A stretch of DNA of 64,000 nt from Paralteromonas sediminis (GTDB taxonomy: Bacteria > Pseudomonadota > Gammaproteobacteria > Enterobacterales > Alteromonadaceae): positions 770,847 to 834,846 of the forward strand of contig NZ_RPOK01000001.1 in the NCBI RefSeq assembly GCF_003820355.1, given 5' to 3'. Position 1 is the first letter of the stretch, and each line of letters opens with the position of its first letter. The translations under genes were made by a program, and so were the position numbers. The notes under the pieces are model-generated. The model was not told where the DNA came from, searched no databases, and saw only the letters and a program-made list of their open reading frames with translations. Below, piece after piece: positions 35,159 through 45,026 of this stretch.

Positions 35159-36073
35159 ATGATCTCAGTAATTATATTAACCTACAACGAAGAACTTCAT
35201 ATCCGCAGATGCATTGAATCTCTTCTGCCTATAACTAAAAATATCTTTGTAATTGATAGTTTTTCTAACGACAAAACTGTCTCTATTTGCAATGAGCTAG
35301 GCGCGGTCGTTTATCAAAACCCATGGAAAAATTATGCTACCCAGTTTCAATGGGCTCTTGATAATTGCCCTATTCAAACAGAATGGGTAATGAGAATGGA
35401 CGCAGATGAATATATAGAAAACGATCTGCAAAATGAATTAAAAAGTGGTTTGTTTATTTCGGAAATAAGAGAGGAAATACAAGGAATATATATACGGAGA
35501 AAATATTTCTTTCTTGGCAAATGGATTAAACGGGGTGCTGTTTATCCCTTAAATTTGCTTAGGATTTGGCGATTTGGTAAGGGAAGAATTGAAAACAGAT
35601 GGATGGATGAGCATATCGTACTGGAGGATGGCGGTATGACTTGCCAGCTCAACGGTCACATAGTAGATGATAATTTGAACAATAATCGCTGGTGGACGGA
35701 AAAGCATAATAAGTATGCTGACAGGGAAATGATTGACATACTCGATAAAAAATACAATTTCTTCCCTTTAGATGAATCGCTACTTAACGACCAAAAAACA
35801 AATCAAGCTAAAATAAAAAGATACTTTAAAGAGAAAATTTATAACAAGTTACCAATTTTCGTTAGACCTCTCTTGTATTTCCTTTACAGATATTTTCTAC
35901 GTTTGGGTTTTCTGGATGGCAAAAGGGGGTTTGCATTCCATTATATGCAGGGCTATTGGTACAGAAGTATGGTTGATCTGCGGGTTTTCGAGGCTGAACA
36001 ACTTCTCTTATCCTGTCAAACAAATGATGAAAGGTTGGCAGTTTTAAAAGAGTTAACCGGGCTTGAACTTTAG
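35159..36073 (+). CDS. GT2-family glycosyltransferase
   Basis: 304 residues, GT-A fold. MISVIILTYNEELHIRRCIESL opens the nucleotide-binding site (shown here as one family signature in parts: ISVIILTYNEE and HIRRCIESL), VIDSFSNDKT follows, and MRMDADEYI is the metal-binding D-x-D. The C-terminal region has helices near a hydrophobic patch that may sit on the membrane. It is similar to lipopolysaccharide core-type GT2 enzymes of the WaaE group. It is directly followed by the WcaI-like gene with no spacing, and it is the last of the strongly AT-rich genes. Confidence 0.88.
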   Translation: MISVIILTYNEELHIRRCIESLLPITKNIFVIDSFSNDKTVSICNELGAVVYQNPWKNYATQFQWALDNCPIQTEWVMRMDADEYIENDLQNELKSGLFISEIREEIQGIYIRRKYFFLGKWIKRGAVYPLNLLRIWRFGKGRIENRWMDEHIVLEDGGMTCQLNGHIVDDNLNNNRWWTEKHNKYADREMIDILDKKYNFFPLDESLLNDQKTNQAKIKRYFKEKIYNKLPIFVRPLLYFLYRYFLRLGFLDGKRGFAFHYMQGYWYRSMVDLRVFEAEQLLLSCQTNDERLAVLKELTGLEL

Positions 36074-37321
36074 ATGAAACTACTCCTACACAGTCTCAAT
36101 TATTCTCCCGAACTTACGGGCATAGGCAAATATAACGGTGAAATGTGTCCTGTCATGGTAGACCGAGGGCATACGGTTTATGCGGTTGTTGCACCACCTT
36201 ATTATCCTGAATGGGAAGTTCATAAAGGCTATGAGTCGGCCAAGTACGTTAGTCAATTTTTGAATGGGGTAAGAGTCACCCGTTGTCCCGTTTATGTCCC
36301 TAAAAAAGTAACGACAGTAAAAAGAGTTCTACATTTACTTTCTTTTACTATCAGCTCTTTTGGTGCACTTATATCTAAAATAACGTTAAGGCCGGATGTG
36401 GTGATTTTGGTCCAACCCACACTGTTTTGCGCCCCTTTTACTTTGTTTTATTGCTTTTTAACCCGATCCAAATCAGTAATGCATATTCAAGACTTTGAAG
36501 TAGACGCTATGCTCGGTTTGGGGATGTCTAGTAATAAGTGGGTTGGCAAGTTGGCTCGCGGTTTTGAACGTTTTATGTTGAGGCGCTTTGACGCAATATC
36601 AACAATATCTTATTCGATGATGAAAAATGCTGAAGCCAAAGGTGTTGATAAAGACAAGTTAATCTTTTTTCCAAATTGGTCTGATATTGACTTTGTTACG
36701 CCCAATACATGTGGTCGAAAATTGAAGGCTGAATGGGGCTTTCAGGAACATGACAAAATAGTTCTTTACGCAGGCAACATTAGCCTGAAGCAAGGTCTGG
36801 ATATTGTAATTGAGGCGGCCAAATCATTTTCAGAAAACGAATCTGTTAAGTTTGTTATGGTTGGCGCGGGGGCCTATGTCTCAGAGCTTGAATCATTAGC
36901 CCAACAGGCAAACCTGAGTAATGTTTTTTTTAAACCGCTTCAACCGTGGGAAAAAGTGCCGCAAATGTTGGCATTGGCAGACTTGCACCTGGTTATACAG
37001 AAAAAGGGCGCCGCTGACGCAGTACTACCGTCGAAGTTAACGAATATATTGGCCGCTGGAGGAAATGCAATAGTAACAGCAGAGCCAAACACCGAGCTTG
37101 GCGCAATAGAAAGCAAGCATCCAGGCATTTATGATTTGATAGAACCTGAATCTACGAAAGTACTGATACAGGCTATAAAAAATCATTTCAAAAAGGGTGA
37201 AACAGCGCCAAACATGGTTGCTCGCACATATGCAGAAAATAATTTGAATAAAGATGCCGTCATTGACCAATATTGTCGGGATCTAAATAACTTGGTTGAG
37301 AGTGGAGGAGCCGGAAAATGA
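36074..37321 (+). CDS. WcaI-like glycosyltransferase
   Basis: 415 residues. The N-terminus [22 protein letters not shown] followed by [16 protein letters not shown] matches the colanic-acid transferase WcaI, which adds fucose to the lipid-linked sugar in E. coli. The C-terminal half carries [20 protein letters not shown] and [21 protein letters not shown]. Its position next to gmd and fcl, the GDP-fucose genes, agrees with a fucosyltransferase, though specificity is inferred. It overlaps gmd by 4 bases. Base composition returns towards that of the host. Confidence 0.87.
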   Translation: MKLLLHSLNYSPELTGIGKYNGEMCPVMVDRGHTVYAVVAPPYYPEWEVHKGYESAKYVSQFLNGVRVTRCPVYVPKKVTTVKRVLHLLSFTISSFGALISKITLRPDVVILVQPTLFCAPFTLFYCFLTRSKSVMHIQDFEVDAMLGLGMSSNKWVGKLARGFERFMLRRFDAISTISYSMMKNAEAKGVDKDKLIFFPNWSDIDFVTPNTCGRKLKAEWGFQEHDKIVLYAGNISLKQGLDIVIEAAKSFSENESVKFVMVGAGAYVSELESLAQQANLSNVFFKPLQPWEKVPQMLALADLHLVIQKKGAADAVLPSKLTNILAAGGNAIVTAEPNTELGAIESKHPGIYDLIEPESTKVLIQAIKNHFKKGETAPNMVARTYAENNLNKDAVIDQYCRDLNNLVESGGAGK

Positions 37322-38445
37322 GTACGGATAAGAAAGTGGCATTGATTACCGGTGTAACGGGACAAGATGGTAGTTACTTAGCAGAATTTTTATTAGAAAA
37401 AGGGTACGAAGTTCACGGTATCAAACGCCGCGCCTCTTTGTTTAATACAGAAAGGGTTGACCACATCTATGAAGACCCGCACGTAAAAAATCAGAGCTTT
37501 AAGCTGCATTACGGTGACTTGACCGATACCTCCAACCTTACGCGCATACTGCAAGAAGTACAGCCAGATGAGGTGTATAACCTAGGTGCACAGTCACATG
37601 TGGCAGTCTCGTTTGAAGCGCCCGAATATACCGCTGATGTTGATGCCATTGGAACGTTACGATTGCTTGAGGCCATTCGTTTTTTAGGATTAGAAAATAA
37701 GACCCGTTTTTATCAGGCTTCTACCTCTGAGCTATACGGCTTAGTGCAGGAAATCCCGCAAAAAGAAACCACACCTTTTTATCCGCGTTCGCCCTATGCT
37801 GTAGCAAAAATGTATGCCTACTGGATTACGGTTAACTATCGTGAGTCGTACGGCATTTATGCATGTAATGGTATTTTGTTTAACCACGAGTCACCACGCC
37901 GTGGTGAAACCTTTGTTACCCGCAAAATTACTCGTGGTATTGCCAACATCTCCCAAGGGCTAGAGGCTTGCTTGTACTTAGGCAATATGGATGCTTTACG
38001 TGACTGGGGGCATGCCAAAGACTATGTTCGCATGCAGTGGATGATGTTGCAGCAAGATAACCCAGAAGATTTTGTAATTGCTACCGGTAAGCAGATCTCA
38101 GTGCGTGAGTTTGTTACTATGACAGCTAAAGAAGCGGGCATTGAGCTTGAGTTTAGTGGTGAAGGTGTCGATGAAATCGCTACTGTTACGGCTGTCGATG
38201 CTGATATAGCACCTGGTGTAAAAGTAGGTGATGTGATTGTTAAGGTTGACCCACGTTATTTCCGTCCGGCAGAAGTAGAAACCTTACTTGGCGACCCAAC
38301 TAAAGCAAAAGAGAAATTGGGCTGGGTACCTGAAATAACCGTTGAAGAAATGTGCGCTGAAATGGTCAGAGACGATATTCAAAAAGCAAAGCAAGTTGCA
38401 CTGCTTAAAGCGCATGGTCACAAAATTTCGGTAGCTATAGAGTAA
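37318..38445 (+). CDS. gmd: GDP-mannose 4,6-dehydratase
   Basis: 375 residues. The Rossmann motif [16 protein letters not shown], the [18 protein letters not shown] stretch, the catalytic T/E pair in [11 protein letters not shown], and the Y-x-x-x-K of [11 protein letters not shown] identify Gmd. It turns GDP-mannose into GDP-4-keto-6-deoxymannose with bound NADP. With fcl six bases downstream it forms the GDP-L-fucose pathway. No GDP-mannose synthesis genes (manB, manC) are in the window. Confidence 0.97.
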   Translation: MSTDKKVALITGVTGQDGSYLAEFLLEKGYEVHGIKRRASLFNTERVDHIYEDPHVKNQSFKLHYGDLTDTSNLTRILQEVQPDEVYNLGAQSHVAVSFEAPEYTADVDAIGTLRLLEAIRFLGLENKTRFYQASTSELYGLVQEIPQKETTPFYPRSPYAVAKMYAYWITVNYRESYGIYACNGILFNHESPRRGETFVTRKITRGIANISQGLEACLYLGNMDALRDWGHAKDYVRMQWMMLQQDNPEDFVIATGKQISVREFVTMTAKEAGIELEFSGEGVDEIATVTAVDADIAPGVKVGDVIVKVDPRYFRPAEVETLLGDPTKAKEKLGWVPEITVEEMCAEMVRDDIQKAKQVALLKAHGHKISVAIE

Positions 38446-38451
38446 TTTAGT

Positions 38452-39411
38452 ATGACCAAGCGTATATTTGTTGCCGGCCATCGCGGTATGGTGGGCTCTG
38501 CTATTGTTCGCCAGCTTGAAAATACTGATGCGATAATTGTTACAGCAGGCAGAGAAAAGTTAGATTTGCTTGATCAAGCCGCCGTGTTTGCTTTTTTTGA
38601 GCAACAAAAGGTGGACCAGGTTTATCTGGCTGCCGCCAAGGTTGGCGGTATTGTGGCAAACAATACCTATCCGGCAGAGTTCATTTACCAAAACCTAACC
38701 ATTCAAAACAACATTATTGAAGGTGCTTATAAAAGCGGCGTGAAGCAGCTGCTCTTTTTAGGTTCTTCATGCATTTATCCAAAATTGGCTGAACAGCCAA
38801 TGACAGAGCATGCGCTGCTAACCGGTACGTTAGAGCCCACCAACGAGCCTTACGCCATTGCCAAGATTGCTGGTATAAAAATGTGCGAGTCGTATAACAG
38901 GCAATATGGCGTGGACTACCGCTCTGTTATGCCAACCAACCTGTACGGTGAAAATGACAACTTTCACCCAGAAAATTCTCATGTTATTCCTGCGTTAATG
39001 CGTCGGTTCCACGAAGCGAAGCTGGCGGGTGATAAAAAGGTTACTGTGTGGGGTAGTGGCAAGCCTATGCGTGAATTTTTGCATGTAGACGATATGGCCG
39101 CTGCCAGTATTCACGTTATGAACTTAGACAGCAAAACTTATGCGGCCAATACCGAGCCTATGTTGTCACATATAAACGTAGGCACAGGGGTAGACTGCAC
39201 TATTCGTGAACTAGCCGAAACTATGGCTTCAGTGGTCGGTTTTGAAGGCGAACTGGAATTTGATGCAAGTAAGCCAGATGGGACCCCCAGAAAACTAATG
39301 GATGTTAGTAGGCTTAAAAGTTTGGGCTGGGCCTATTCGATATCGTTAAGTAATGGCCTTTCCAGTACCTACACTTGGTTCTTGAATAATCAGGACAAAT
39401 TTAGGAAATAG
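38452..39411 (+). CDS. fcl: GDP-L-fucose synthase
   Basis: 319 residues. [14 protein letters not shown] (cofactor loop), [16 protein letters not shown], and the Y-x-x-x-K in [10 protein letters not shown] are those of the epimerase-reductase Fcl (WcaG). It makes GDP-L-fucose from the Gmd product with NADPH. Gene order gmd-fcl-gmm is as in colanic-acid loci. Confidence 0.97.
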   Translation: MTKRIFVAGHRGMVGSAIVRQLENTDAIIVTAGREKLDLLDQAAVFAFFEQQKVDQVYLAAAKVGGIVANNTYPAEFIYQNLTIQNNIIEGAYKSGVKQLLFLGSSCIYPKLAEQPMTEHALLTGTLEPTNEPYAIAKIAGIKMCESYNRQYGVDYRSVMPTNLYGENDNFHPENSHVIPALMRRFHEAKLAGDKKVTVWGSGKPMREFLHVDDMAAASIHVMNLDSKTYAANTEPMLSHINVGTGVDCTIRELAETMASVVGFEGELEFDASKPDGTPRKLMDVSRLKSLGWAYSISLSNGLSSTYTWFLNNQDKFRK

Positions 39412-39412
39412 T

Positions 39413-39862
39413 ATGTTTCTGGATAAAAGCACCTTTACCACAGTTATCGACTCCACGCCTTTAGTATCGATTGATCTGGTAGTGAGCAATGAAAACGGTG
39501 AGGTGCTTTTAGGCAAACGCGTAAACAGGCCAGCTAAAGGATATTGGTTTGTGCCCGGCGGACGCATTCAAAAGAATGAATCACTGGCGAAGGCCTTCCT
39601 GCGTTTAACTCAAGAGGAACTCGGTAAACAATACTCTATTAAAGAGGCAACCCTACAAGGCCCTTATGATCACTTTTATGATGACTTTGTGTTTGGTGAT
39701 CAGGTGTCTACGCACTATGTGGCCATTGCCTACCAACTTCAGGTTTTACAAAGCGAATTAGAGTTACCTTTAGGTCAGCATAACGAGTATGCTTGGCTAG
39801 CCGTAAGTGAACTGACAAAATCCTCCACTGTACATCAGCATACCAAGCTGTATTTTTTATAA
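39413..39862 (+). CDS. gmm: GDP-mannose mannosyl hydrolase (Nudix)
   Basis: 149 residues. The start FLDKSTFTTVIDSTPLVSIDLVV and the Nudix box GGRIQKNESLAKAFLRLTQEELG fit Gmm (NudD), which splits GDP-mannose into mannose and GDP and may balance the pool for fucose synthesis. The Nudix box departs from the consensus in the usual Gmm way. It is the last gene of the rightward transcript, 15 bases from the convergent VanZ-like gene. Confidence 0.93.
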   Translation: MFLDKSTFTTVIDSTPLVSIDLVVSNENGEVLLGKRVNRPAKGYWFVPGGRIQKNESLAKAFLRLTQEELGKQYSIKEATLQGPYDHFYDDFVFGDQVSTHYVAIAYQLQVLQSELELPLGQHNEYAWLAVSELTKSSTVHQHTKLYFL

Positions 39863-39877
39863 ATAGGCCCTTAATAG

Positions 39878-40345
39878 TTAAAAGCTTTGCAAAGCCTGTC
39901 TAAATGCCGGTGCCAGTTCAAGATAGCAGAGTGCAAAAACGGCCAATAATCCAACGCCGCTTATTGTTTTTCCAGTCAGCGTTTTAGACTTTATGCATAG
40001 CATAATACATAAGCTAAGGCTCACTCCTAACATGTTGCGTACAATGTCTTCTACCTGAAACGTTCGCCCCACATAATCTTGCACAACTTCAATTGTATAG
40101 CTGGCGATGAACAAAATGAGGAAAGTGTAGGCCGATTTTTCAAATAGCGTTCGTTTAATAGACGCAAAAAGCAAAAAACCAAAGGCTAAAAAGATAAAGA
40201 TGTGTGAGCCATCCTGAAGCTTTTGTGTAGACTCTGGCAAGTTGAGATTTTTTACACTCACAAAAAACAAGGGAAGTGTGCAAATAGCAAATAGTATTAG
40301 CAAGCCTGCTACCAGATGCTTAGGCGGAGAGTTAGTTTTGCTCAT
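39878..40345 (-). CDS. VanZ-like membrane protein
   Basis: 155 residues with four hydrophobic segments. DGSHIFIFLAFGFLLFASI and the E-V-V-Q-D-Y-V-G-R-T...D-I-V-R-N-M-L-G-V pattern match VanZ-like proteins (E/Q-x-x-Q-x-x-x-x-R...D-x-x-x-N-x-x-G). These occur in polysaccharide and exosortase loci, with unknown role. It is the last gene of the leftward operon and overlaps the nucleotidyltransferase by 14 bases. Confidence 0.82.
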   Translation of the reverse strand: MSKTNSPPKHLVAGLLILFAICTLPLFFVSVKNLNLPESTQKLQDGSHIFIFLAFGFLLFASIKRTLFEKSAYTFLILFIASYTIEVVQDYVGRTFQVEDIVRNMLGVSLSLCIMLCIKSKTLTGKTISGVGLLAVFALCYLELAPAFRQALQSF

Positions 40346-41474
40346 GGCTTTTGCTTTTCAAAAGGGTTTTAAACAGGCCGCCACTGATTCTTTTTATATA
40401 CCAATAAGGCAGTGACCAAGCTGGCTTTCGACCATATTTGTTGTAAACCTCATTTGGATTTGGAACGAAGCTTTCAAGGAAATAATTCAGTTTGTGTTTG
40501 ATACCGCGGATCTTGGAAAAATAAAAAGCAAACATTTTCGCTTGAGAAGGCGAACTCAAAAGAAACATTATCTCTTTGTTAGGTACGGAGTCTGAAGCAC
40601 GCATTTCTTTGAGGTATTGGCTGGCTCTCTTGTTAGGAAACAGGCTATTTACCTCTTCAAAAGCTGCGTAAACAAGATGCAAACAGTTTTTTTGTTTGGT
40701 TATTTCTGTGAAAGATTTCCAATCATGCTCCGTTAATAAATCTATTAACAATACAATATCCAGCAACCAAACTGCTTTTATACAGTCGCTTTGATGACGA
40801 TGGCCAATCATATGAAGTATGGCGTGAAAGAGTGCATATTTTGGCGTAAGACGCGATTGTAGTGTGTTGCAAAAAGCCTCTTCTGCGGGAAGCAGTTCAT
40901 CGATAATGGGATTGTTACTAATTTTTAAGTGAATGTCGAAATCAACCTTGACACCGGGGGCAATCACTTTTCTTTGGCTAAATTGGTTAACAATATATTT
41001 AGGTTCCCAACGTCTTGGATTGTAGAAACCTTGATTAGTAAAGACTTCTATAGCTTTGGCTTTAGCGCACGGTTTTATTAAGATATCTACATCTGAAGCA
41101 GGTCTGAATTCTTGTTTTTTATACAAATATCTTTGAAGTGCCCGACCTTTCAGTAAAACGAAGTCCACGTCTTTTTTTTCAAGTTCTTCTAATACCGACC
41201 GGATATATTGCTCTTGAAAGCCATTCTGTATCTTAAGTTGGGTGCAATATTCTGATAGCTCAGTGACTAATGCAGCGACATTAGCTGGTAAGGTTTGGGA
41301 CGACTGAGTGACAACATCAACCAAGTAACCTGAGATACCATGTGCAATACAAACTGACTTTAGGAAAGGTATTCCTCGTGACTCAATAGTAGCGTCTACT
41401 GCTAAAAAGTCCTCTTTATGACATGCCAAAAAAAGACCGCGTAGTAGTTCTATTTCTTCTAACTTCCCACGCAT
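40332..41474 (-). CDS. NTP_transf_5-type nucleotidyltransferase family protein
   Basis: 380 residues. VDFVLLKGRALQRYLYKKQEFRPASDVDILI (in pieces, about residues 95-130) has the family's L-K-G...R...D-V-D-I-L pattern of a pol-beta-like nucleotidyltransferase core. HAILHMIGHRHQ near 215 and later helices complete the domain. These proteins are known next to exosortase polysaccharide loci and in lasso-peptide clusters that also encode HprK-like kinases. Their chemistry is unsettled. Here it is second to last in the export operon, overlapping genes on both sides. Confidence 0.82.
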   Translation of the reverse strand: MRGKLEEIELLRGLFLACHKEDFLAVDATIESRGIPFLKSVCIAHGISGYLVDVVTQSSQTLPANVAALVTELSEYCTQLKIQNGFQEQYIRSVLEELEKKDVDFVLLKGRALQRYLYKKQEFRPASDVDILIKPCAKAKAIEVFTNQGFYNPRRWEPKYIVNQFSQRKVIAPGVKVDFDIHLKISNNPIIDELLPAEEAFCNTLQSRLTPKYALFHAILHMIGHRHQSDCIKAVWLLDIVLLIDLLTEHDWKSFTEITKQKNCLHLVYAAFEEVNSLFPNKRASQYLKEMRASDSVPNKEIMFLLSSPSQAKMFAFYFSKIRGIKHKLNYFLESFVPNPNEVYNKYGRKPAWSLPYWYIKRISGGLFKTLLKSKSHEQN

Positions 41475-42178
41475 CTAAGACGCCTTTTAGCAAAACTGGG
41501 AAAGAAGTTGATGCCAGTATAGCCCTCTTTATGTAACCAATCCCCAGTCTCGCCCAAATCCGGCTTTCTGCCTTTTAGATTGTGACAATCACTGGCAACT
41601 GCAAGTACCTTGTTTTCTTTAATCATCGCTAAGGCAAACTTTTGACAGTCTTCACCAAACTTACCGGTAATACTGGATGCGGTAAGCTGAATAGGGCAGC
41701 CAAATGCCATTAATTGCGCTAGTTTCTCAGGGCGCTTGATAAACGCATGGTTGCGTTCCGGGTGAACAATGATGGGCATATAACCCTGTTGGATAAGCCA
41801 ACTAATGAGGTTGTCGCTGCCATGGGGCACTTCGGCACGGGGAAACTCCAGTAAAAACAGTTTTTTTCCGTTCTGCTCACCCAGTGTGGGAATGGCATTT
41901 TGTTTGGCCAGCATCATCAACTCAGGGCCTATACGAAGTTCTGCGCCAAGACGCAGTTCAACCTTAATATTGTTGCTGTCTGCTAGCTCCTTGAATTCGT
42001 TAAATCGCTGTTCAAGGTCGGCTTGTTGATTGGGGTAGCGACCAAAATGAATATGCGGCGTTAAATACTGCACGGTCACACCCTGGTCTACCGCCATGCG
42101 AAGCATGTCCAGGGCTTCCTGATTATTGCGGGCGCCGTCGTCAACGCCGGGCAGGATGTGCGCGTGAATATCTATCAT
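41459..42178 (-). CDS. CpsB/YwqE-type tyrosine-protein phosphatase (PHP domain)
   Basis: 239 residues. MIDIHAHILPGVDDGA supplies the first metal-binding H-x-H; PIIVHPERN, and VASDCHNLKGRKPDL near the end, are further PHP motifs. These manganese enzymes remove phosphate from the C-terminal tyrosines of the partner autokinase, which is the adjacent gene 15 bases upstream. Together they time polymer length and export. Confidence 0.94.
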   Translation of the reverse strand: MIDIHAHILPGVDDGARNNQEALDMLRMAVDQGVTVQYLTPHIHFGRYPNQQADLEQRFNEFKELADSNNIKVELRLGAELRIGPELMMLAKQNAIPTLGEQNGKKLFLLEFPRAEVPHGSDNLISWLIQQGYMPIIVHPERNHAFIKRPEKLAQLMAFGCPIQLTASSITGKFGEDCQKFALAMIKENKVLAVASDCHNLKGRKPDLGETGDWLHKEGYTGINFFPSFAKRRLRCVGS

Positions 42179-42193
42179 AAGTACTTATAGACG

Positions 42194-44458
42194 TTATACG
42201 TTGGCCACTTTGAGCTCTTTTGGGTCTACATCGCCATAATATTCTTCGGCGTAATAGTGGTTACCGTAATAACTCATTTTATTGGGCTCTGCCACAGTAA
42301 GCACTGCGCCGATTACATTGGCGTTATGATTACGCAAACGTTTAATGGCTTCTTTGGCTACGTTCACCTTGGTGTCTTCTGCTTTCACCGCCATGACGAC
42401 AGCATCCATTTTATTGCCTAGAATGCAGGAATCACTTACAGGCAGGGTAGGTGGGCCGTCTAGTACGATATAGTCGAAGTTGCGTTTGAGCGCTTCCATG
42501 ACTTTTTCAAACTTCTTTGACGATAAAAGCTCTGCCGGGTTTCTGGGCATGGCACCTGATGTGATGACCGTAAGGTTGTCTTTTACTTTAGTTTGAAGCA
42601 AAGACTCGGTATTTTGCACGCTGCCGGTAACCAGTTCCGATAAGCCTTCTTGCGGTGTAAGCCCTAAATATCGAGCAATGCTGGGTTTGCGTAAATCCAC
42701 TTCCAGCAATAGCGTTTTACCAATATTGCTGTACGCCGCAGCCAGATTAAGGGCCAACGTAGACTTGCCTTCAGAACCCGTGGAAGAGGTAACCAATACC
42801 GTTTTGGGTGGGTTATCGATATTCGAGAACAACAAGCCAGTACGTATGGTATTAATGCTCTCTGAGAAGGTAGAGCGCGGATCGTCCAGATATTGTTTTT
42901 CTGGCGTCGATTCGCTCTTTGATTTTTTCACCACAGGGGTAATTCCCAGGCTGGGTATTTTAATTTTATCTTCTATGTTGTCGGGCGTTTTAAAGGTGTT
43001 GTCTAACAGCTCTTTTAAGAACACCAGAACCGTACCGGCAAATAAACCAAACATGCCCGCCAGAACAAGAATCAACTTTTTATTGGGCTTGTAAGGGGCT
43101 TTTGGCACAGTGGCGCGGTCGATGATATGCACGTTTGACGCATCAAACTCACTATTTACATTGGCCTGCATTAACTGGCTCTGGAACGACTCATACACGC
43201 GGCGGTTGTTTTCTACTTCACGCTCTAAACGCACCAGTTCCAGGTTGTTGCCTTGCAGCCCCTGAATTTCTGCGCGGCTCTCGGCAATTAAGCGCTGTAC
43301 ATTTTGAACCTGGGTTTGTGCCGAGCGGTAGTTCTTTTCTACGTTAGCGATAATTTTTTCAATTTCGCTGTTCAGGTTGTCGCGGGTAGATTTTAGTGCA
43401 GAACGAGCCGCTATCATTCGGGGGTGCTTTTCGCCGTAGCGCTGCTCAAGTTGCTCTACTTCACGGGCTCTGGCTGCTTGCTCTTTTACCATGTCGCTGG
43501 CCGTTTTATTTGCCAACACGGGCGCTAACGAATAATAGCCAGGCGTGCCTGGTGTAACACTTTGTACCGCCTGATACTGTTCCGTTTCTTCACTCAGCTT
43601 GGTTTGTGCACGAATAAGTTCGCTATTCAGGTTTTGCAGCTGGGCATTGGCCAGGCGCTCTTGCTGAGACGTGTCTACCAGGCCCTGGCTGGAGCGGTAA
43701 GCACTTAATGCTGCTTCGGATTCTTGCAGCTTTTCACCCAGTTTTTGATACTGCTCGCCTAACCACTGTTCGGTGTTACGCACTTCGCCCAAGCGCGACT
43801 CTAAACCAAAGGCGATGTAGGCATCGGCCACGGCATTGATAATATCAGCGGCTTTTTGTGGGTCGTCTGAACTGTATGACACATTAATTACCTGGCTTTG
43901 TTTACCACCAGACACCTCAAGCCCGCCCTGAATCTGCATGGCCAGCATGGTTTTAATTTCTGCATCGCTGAGGGGTTTTGCCGGCGCGGCAGCTTCCTCT
44001 TTTCCGGCAAGGGCACTGAGTTCCATTTTCCAATTATCCAGCATGGCTGACAAGCCAGATTTAGGCTCTGCCTTAAGTGCGGCTTGCTCTTGTTTGTATT
44101 TTTCTACCAGTCCCAGCTTGTCGACCACGGTTTCGGCAATATTGCGAGACTGGATAATTTCATACTGGGTTTCGTAAAACAAAAAAACCAAGGCTGAAGC
44201 GATATATTGTTCATCTCTGTTTGCATTGGGCTGTTGAGGGTCGGCCAGTATTTTAGACGTGGCCTGATAGAGAGGCGTCATATTACTGGCTAATAGGCCG
44301 CCCAATATCAGGCAGCTTAATGTAATTAACAGTATTATCCACTTGCCGCGTTTAATGGTGCGCCAGTATTGCCCCAGGTCGATTAAATCATCTTCGTGAT
44401 GAGCCGGGTGCCCGTTGTTGTCTAAGCCTTGTTGGTTAAGGTTACTTACAGAGTTCAT
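42194..44458 (-). CDS. Wzc-type polysaccharide co-polymerase and tyrosine autokinase
   Basis: 754 residues: N-terminal Wzz domain with a membrane helix (about 35-60), a periplasmic coiled-coil stretch (about 215-425), a second helix (about 470-490), and a cytoplasmic BY-kinase domain with Walker A SSTGSEGKSTLALNL, Walker A' LLLEVDLRKPS and Walker B YIVLDGPP. The C-terminus carries a tyrosine cluster (SYYGNHYYAEEYYGDVD). It sets chain length and links the inner-membrane polymerase to the outer-membrane pore. It is flanked by its phosphatase and Wza partner. Confidence 0.95.
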   Translation of the reverse strand: MNSVSNLNQQGLDNNGHPAHHEDDLIDLGQYWRTIKRGKWIILLITLSCLILGGLLASNMTPLYQATSKILADPQQPNANRDEQYIASALVFLFYETQYEIIQSRNIAETVVDKLGLVEKYKQEQAALKAEPKSGLSAMLDNWKMELSALAGKEEAAAPAKPLSDAEIKTMLAMQIQGGLEVSGGKQSQVINVSYSSDDPQKAADIINAVADAYIAFGLESRLGEVRNTEQWLGEQYQKLGEKLQESEAALSAYRSSQGLVDTSQQERLANAQLQNLNSELIRAQTKLSEETEQYQAVQSVTPGTPGYYSLAPVLANKTASDMVKEQAARAREVEQLEQRYGEKHPRMIAARSALKSTRDNLNSEIEKIIANVEKNYRSAQTQVQNVQRLIAESRAEIQGLQGNNLELVRLEREVENNRRVYESFQSQLMQANVNSEFDASNVHIIDRATVPKAPYKPNKKLILVLAGMFGLFAGTVLVFLKELLDNTFKTPDNIEDKIKIPSLGITPVVKKSKSESTPEKQYLDDPRSTFSESINTIRTGLLFSNIDNPPKTVLVTSSTGSEGKSTLALNLAAAYSNIGKTLLLEVDLRKPSIARYLGLTPQEGLSELVTGSVQNTESLLQTKVKDNLTVITSGAMPRNPAELLSSKKFEKVMEALKRNFDYIVLDGPPTLPVSDSCILGNKMDAVVMAVKAEDTKVNVAKEAIKRLRNHNANVIGAVLTVAEPNKMSYYGNHYYAEEYYGDVDPKELKVANV

Positions 44459-44481
44459 TAATACAATTCCTTGGCTAAGAC

Positions 44482-45012
44482 TTAGAAGAAGCTTTCGCTA
44501 ACGGTGATCACGTCACCGGGTAATACAGCGTATGATAACGCAACCCCTTCAACCGTGGTTGACTGCCCCTGACGCACCAGTTTGATGGTGGTTTTTGAGG
44601 CGCGCTCAGTAAATCCGCCTGCCAGTGCCACGGCTTTTTCAACCGTTAGCCCTTTGCGGAACGGGTAGCTGCCCGGTTCGTCTACTTCACCGTTGATATA
44701 AAACGGGCGGTATTCGGTAATCGATACAGTCACATTGGGCTTTTTTAAATAGCCGTCGAGTAATAGTTCAGTAACTTTAGCCTCTACCTCTTCAACGGTT
44801 AAGCCTTCTACGCTTACCTGACCAATCAAGGGCATAGAAATGGCGCCTGTGGTGCTGATACGGGTTTTTTGCACACTCATATCGGGTTCCTGGAAGACGG
44901 TAATTGAAATCTCATCGTCTACCGATAAGCGGTAATTATCAAATTCGTCGGCACTGGCGCTACTTATCAGCATAACGCTGATTTGCAAAAGGATTAGGTA
45001 AACGGCTTTCAT
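44482..45012 (-). CDS. Short Wza-like polysaccharide export protein
   Basis: 176 residues with a signal peptide. The Poly_export motif YRLSVDDEISITVFQEPDMS and the SLBB-like GEVDEPGSYPFRKGLTVEKAVALAGGFT are clear. It is less than half the length of E. coli Wza and lacks a C-terminal helix to form an outer-membrane ring, as in EpsE-type export proteins. The neighbouring barrel protein may supply the outer-membrane channel. It lies 23 bases before the Wzc gene start. Confidence 0.92.
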   Translation of the reverse strand: MKAVYLILLQISVMLISSASADEFDNYRLSVDDEISITVFQEPDMSVQKTRISTTGAISMPLIGQVSVEGLTVEEVEAKVTELLLDGYLKKPNVTVSITEYRPFYINGEVDEPGSYPFRKGLTVEKAVALAGGFTERASKTTIKLVRQGQSTTVEGVALSYAVLPGDVITVSESFF

Positions 45013-45026
45013 CTTATATCCTTGGA

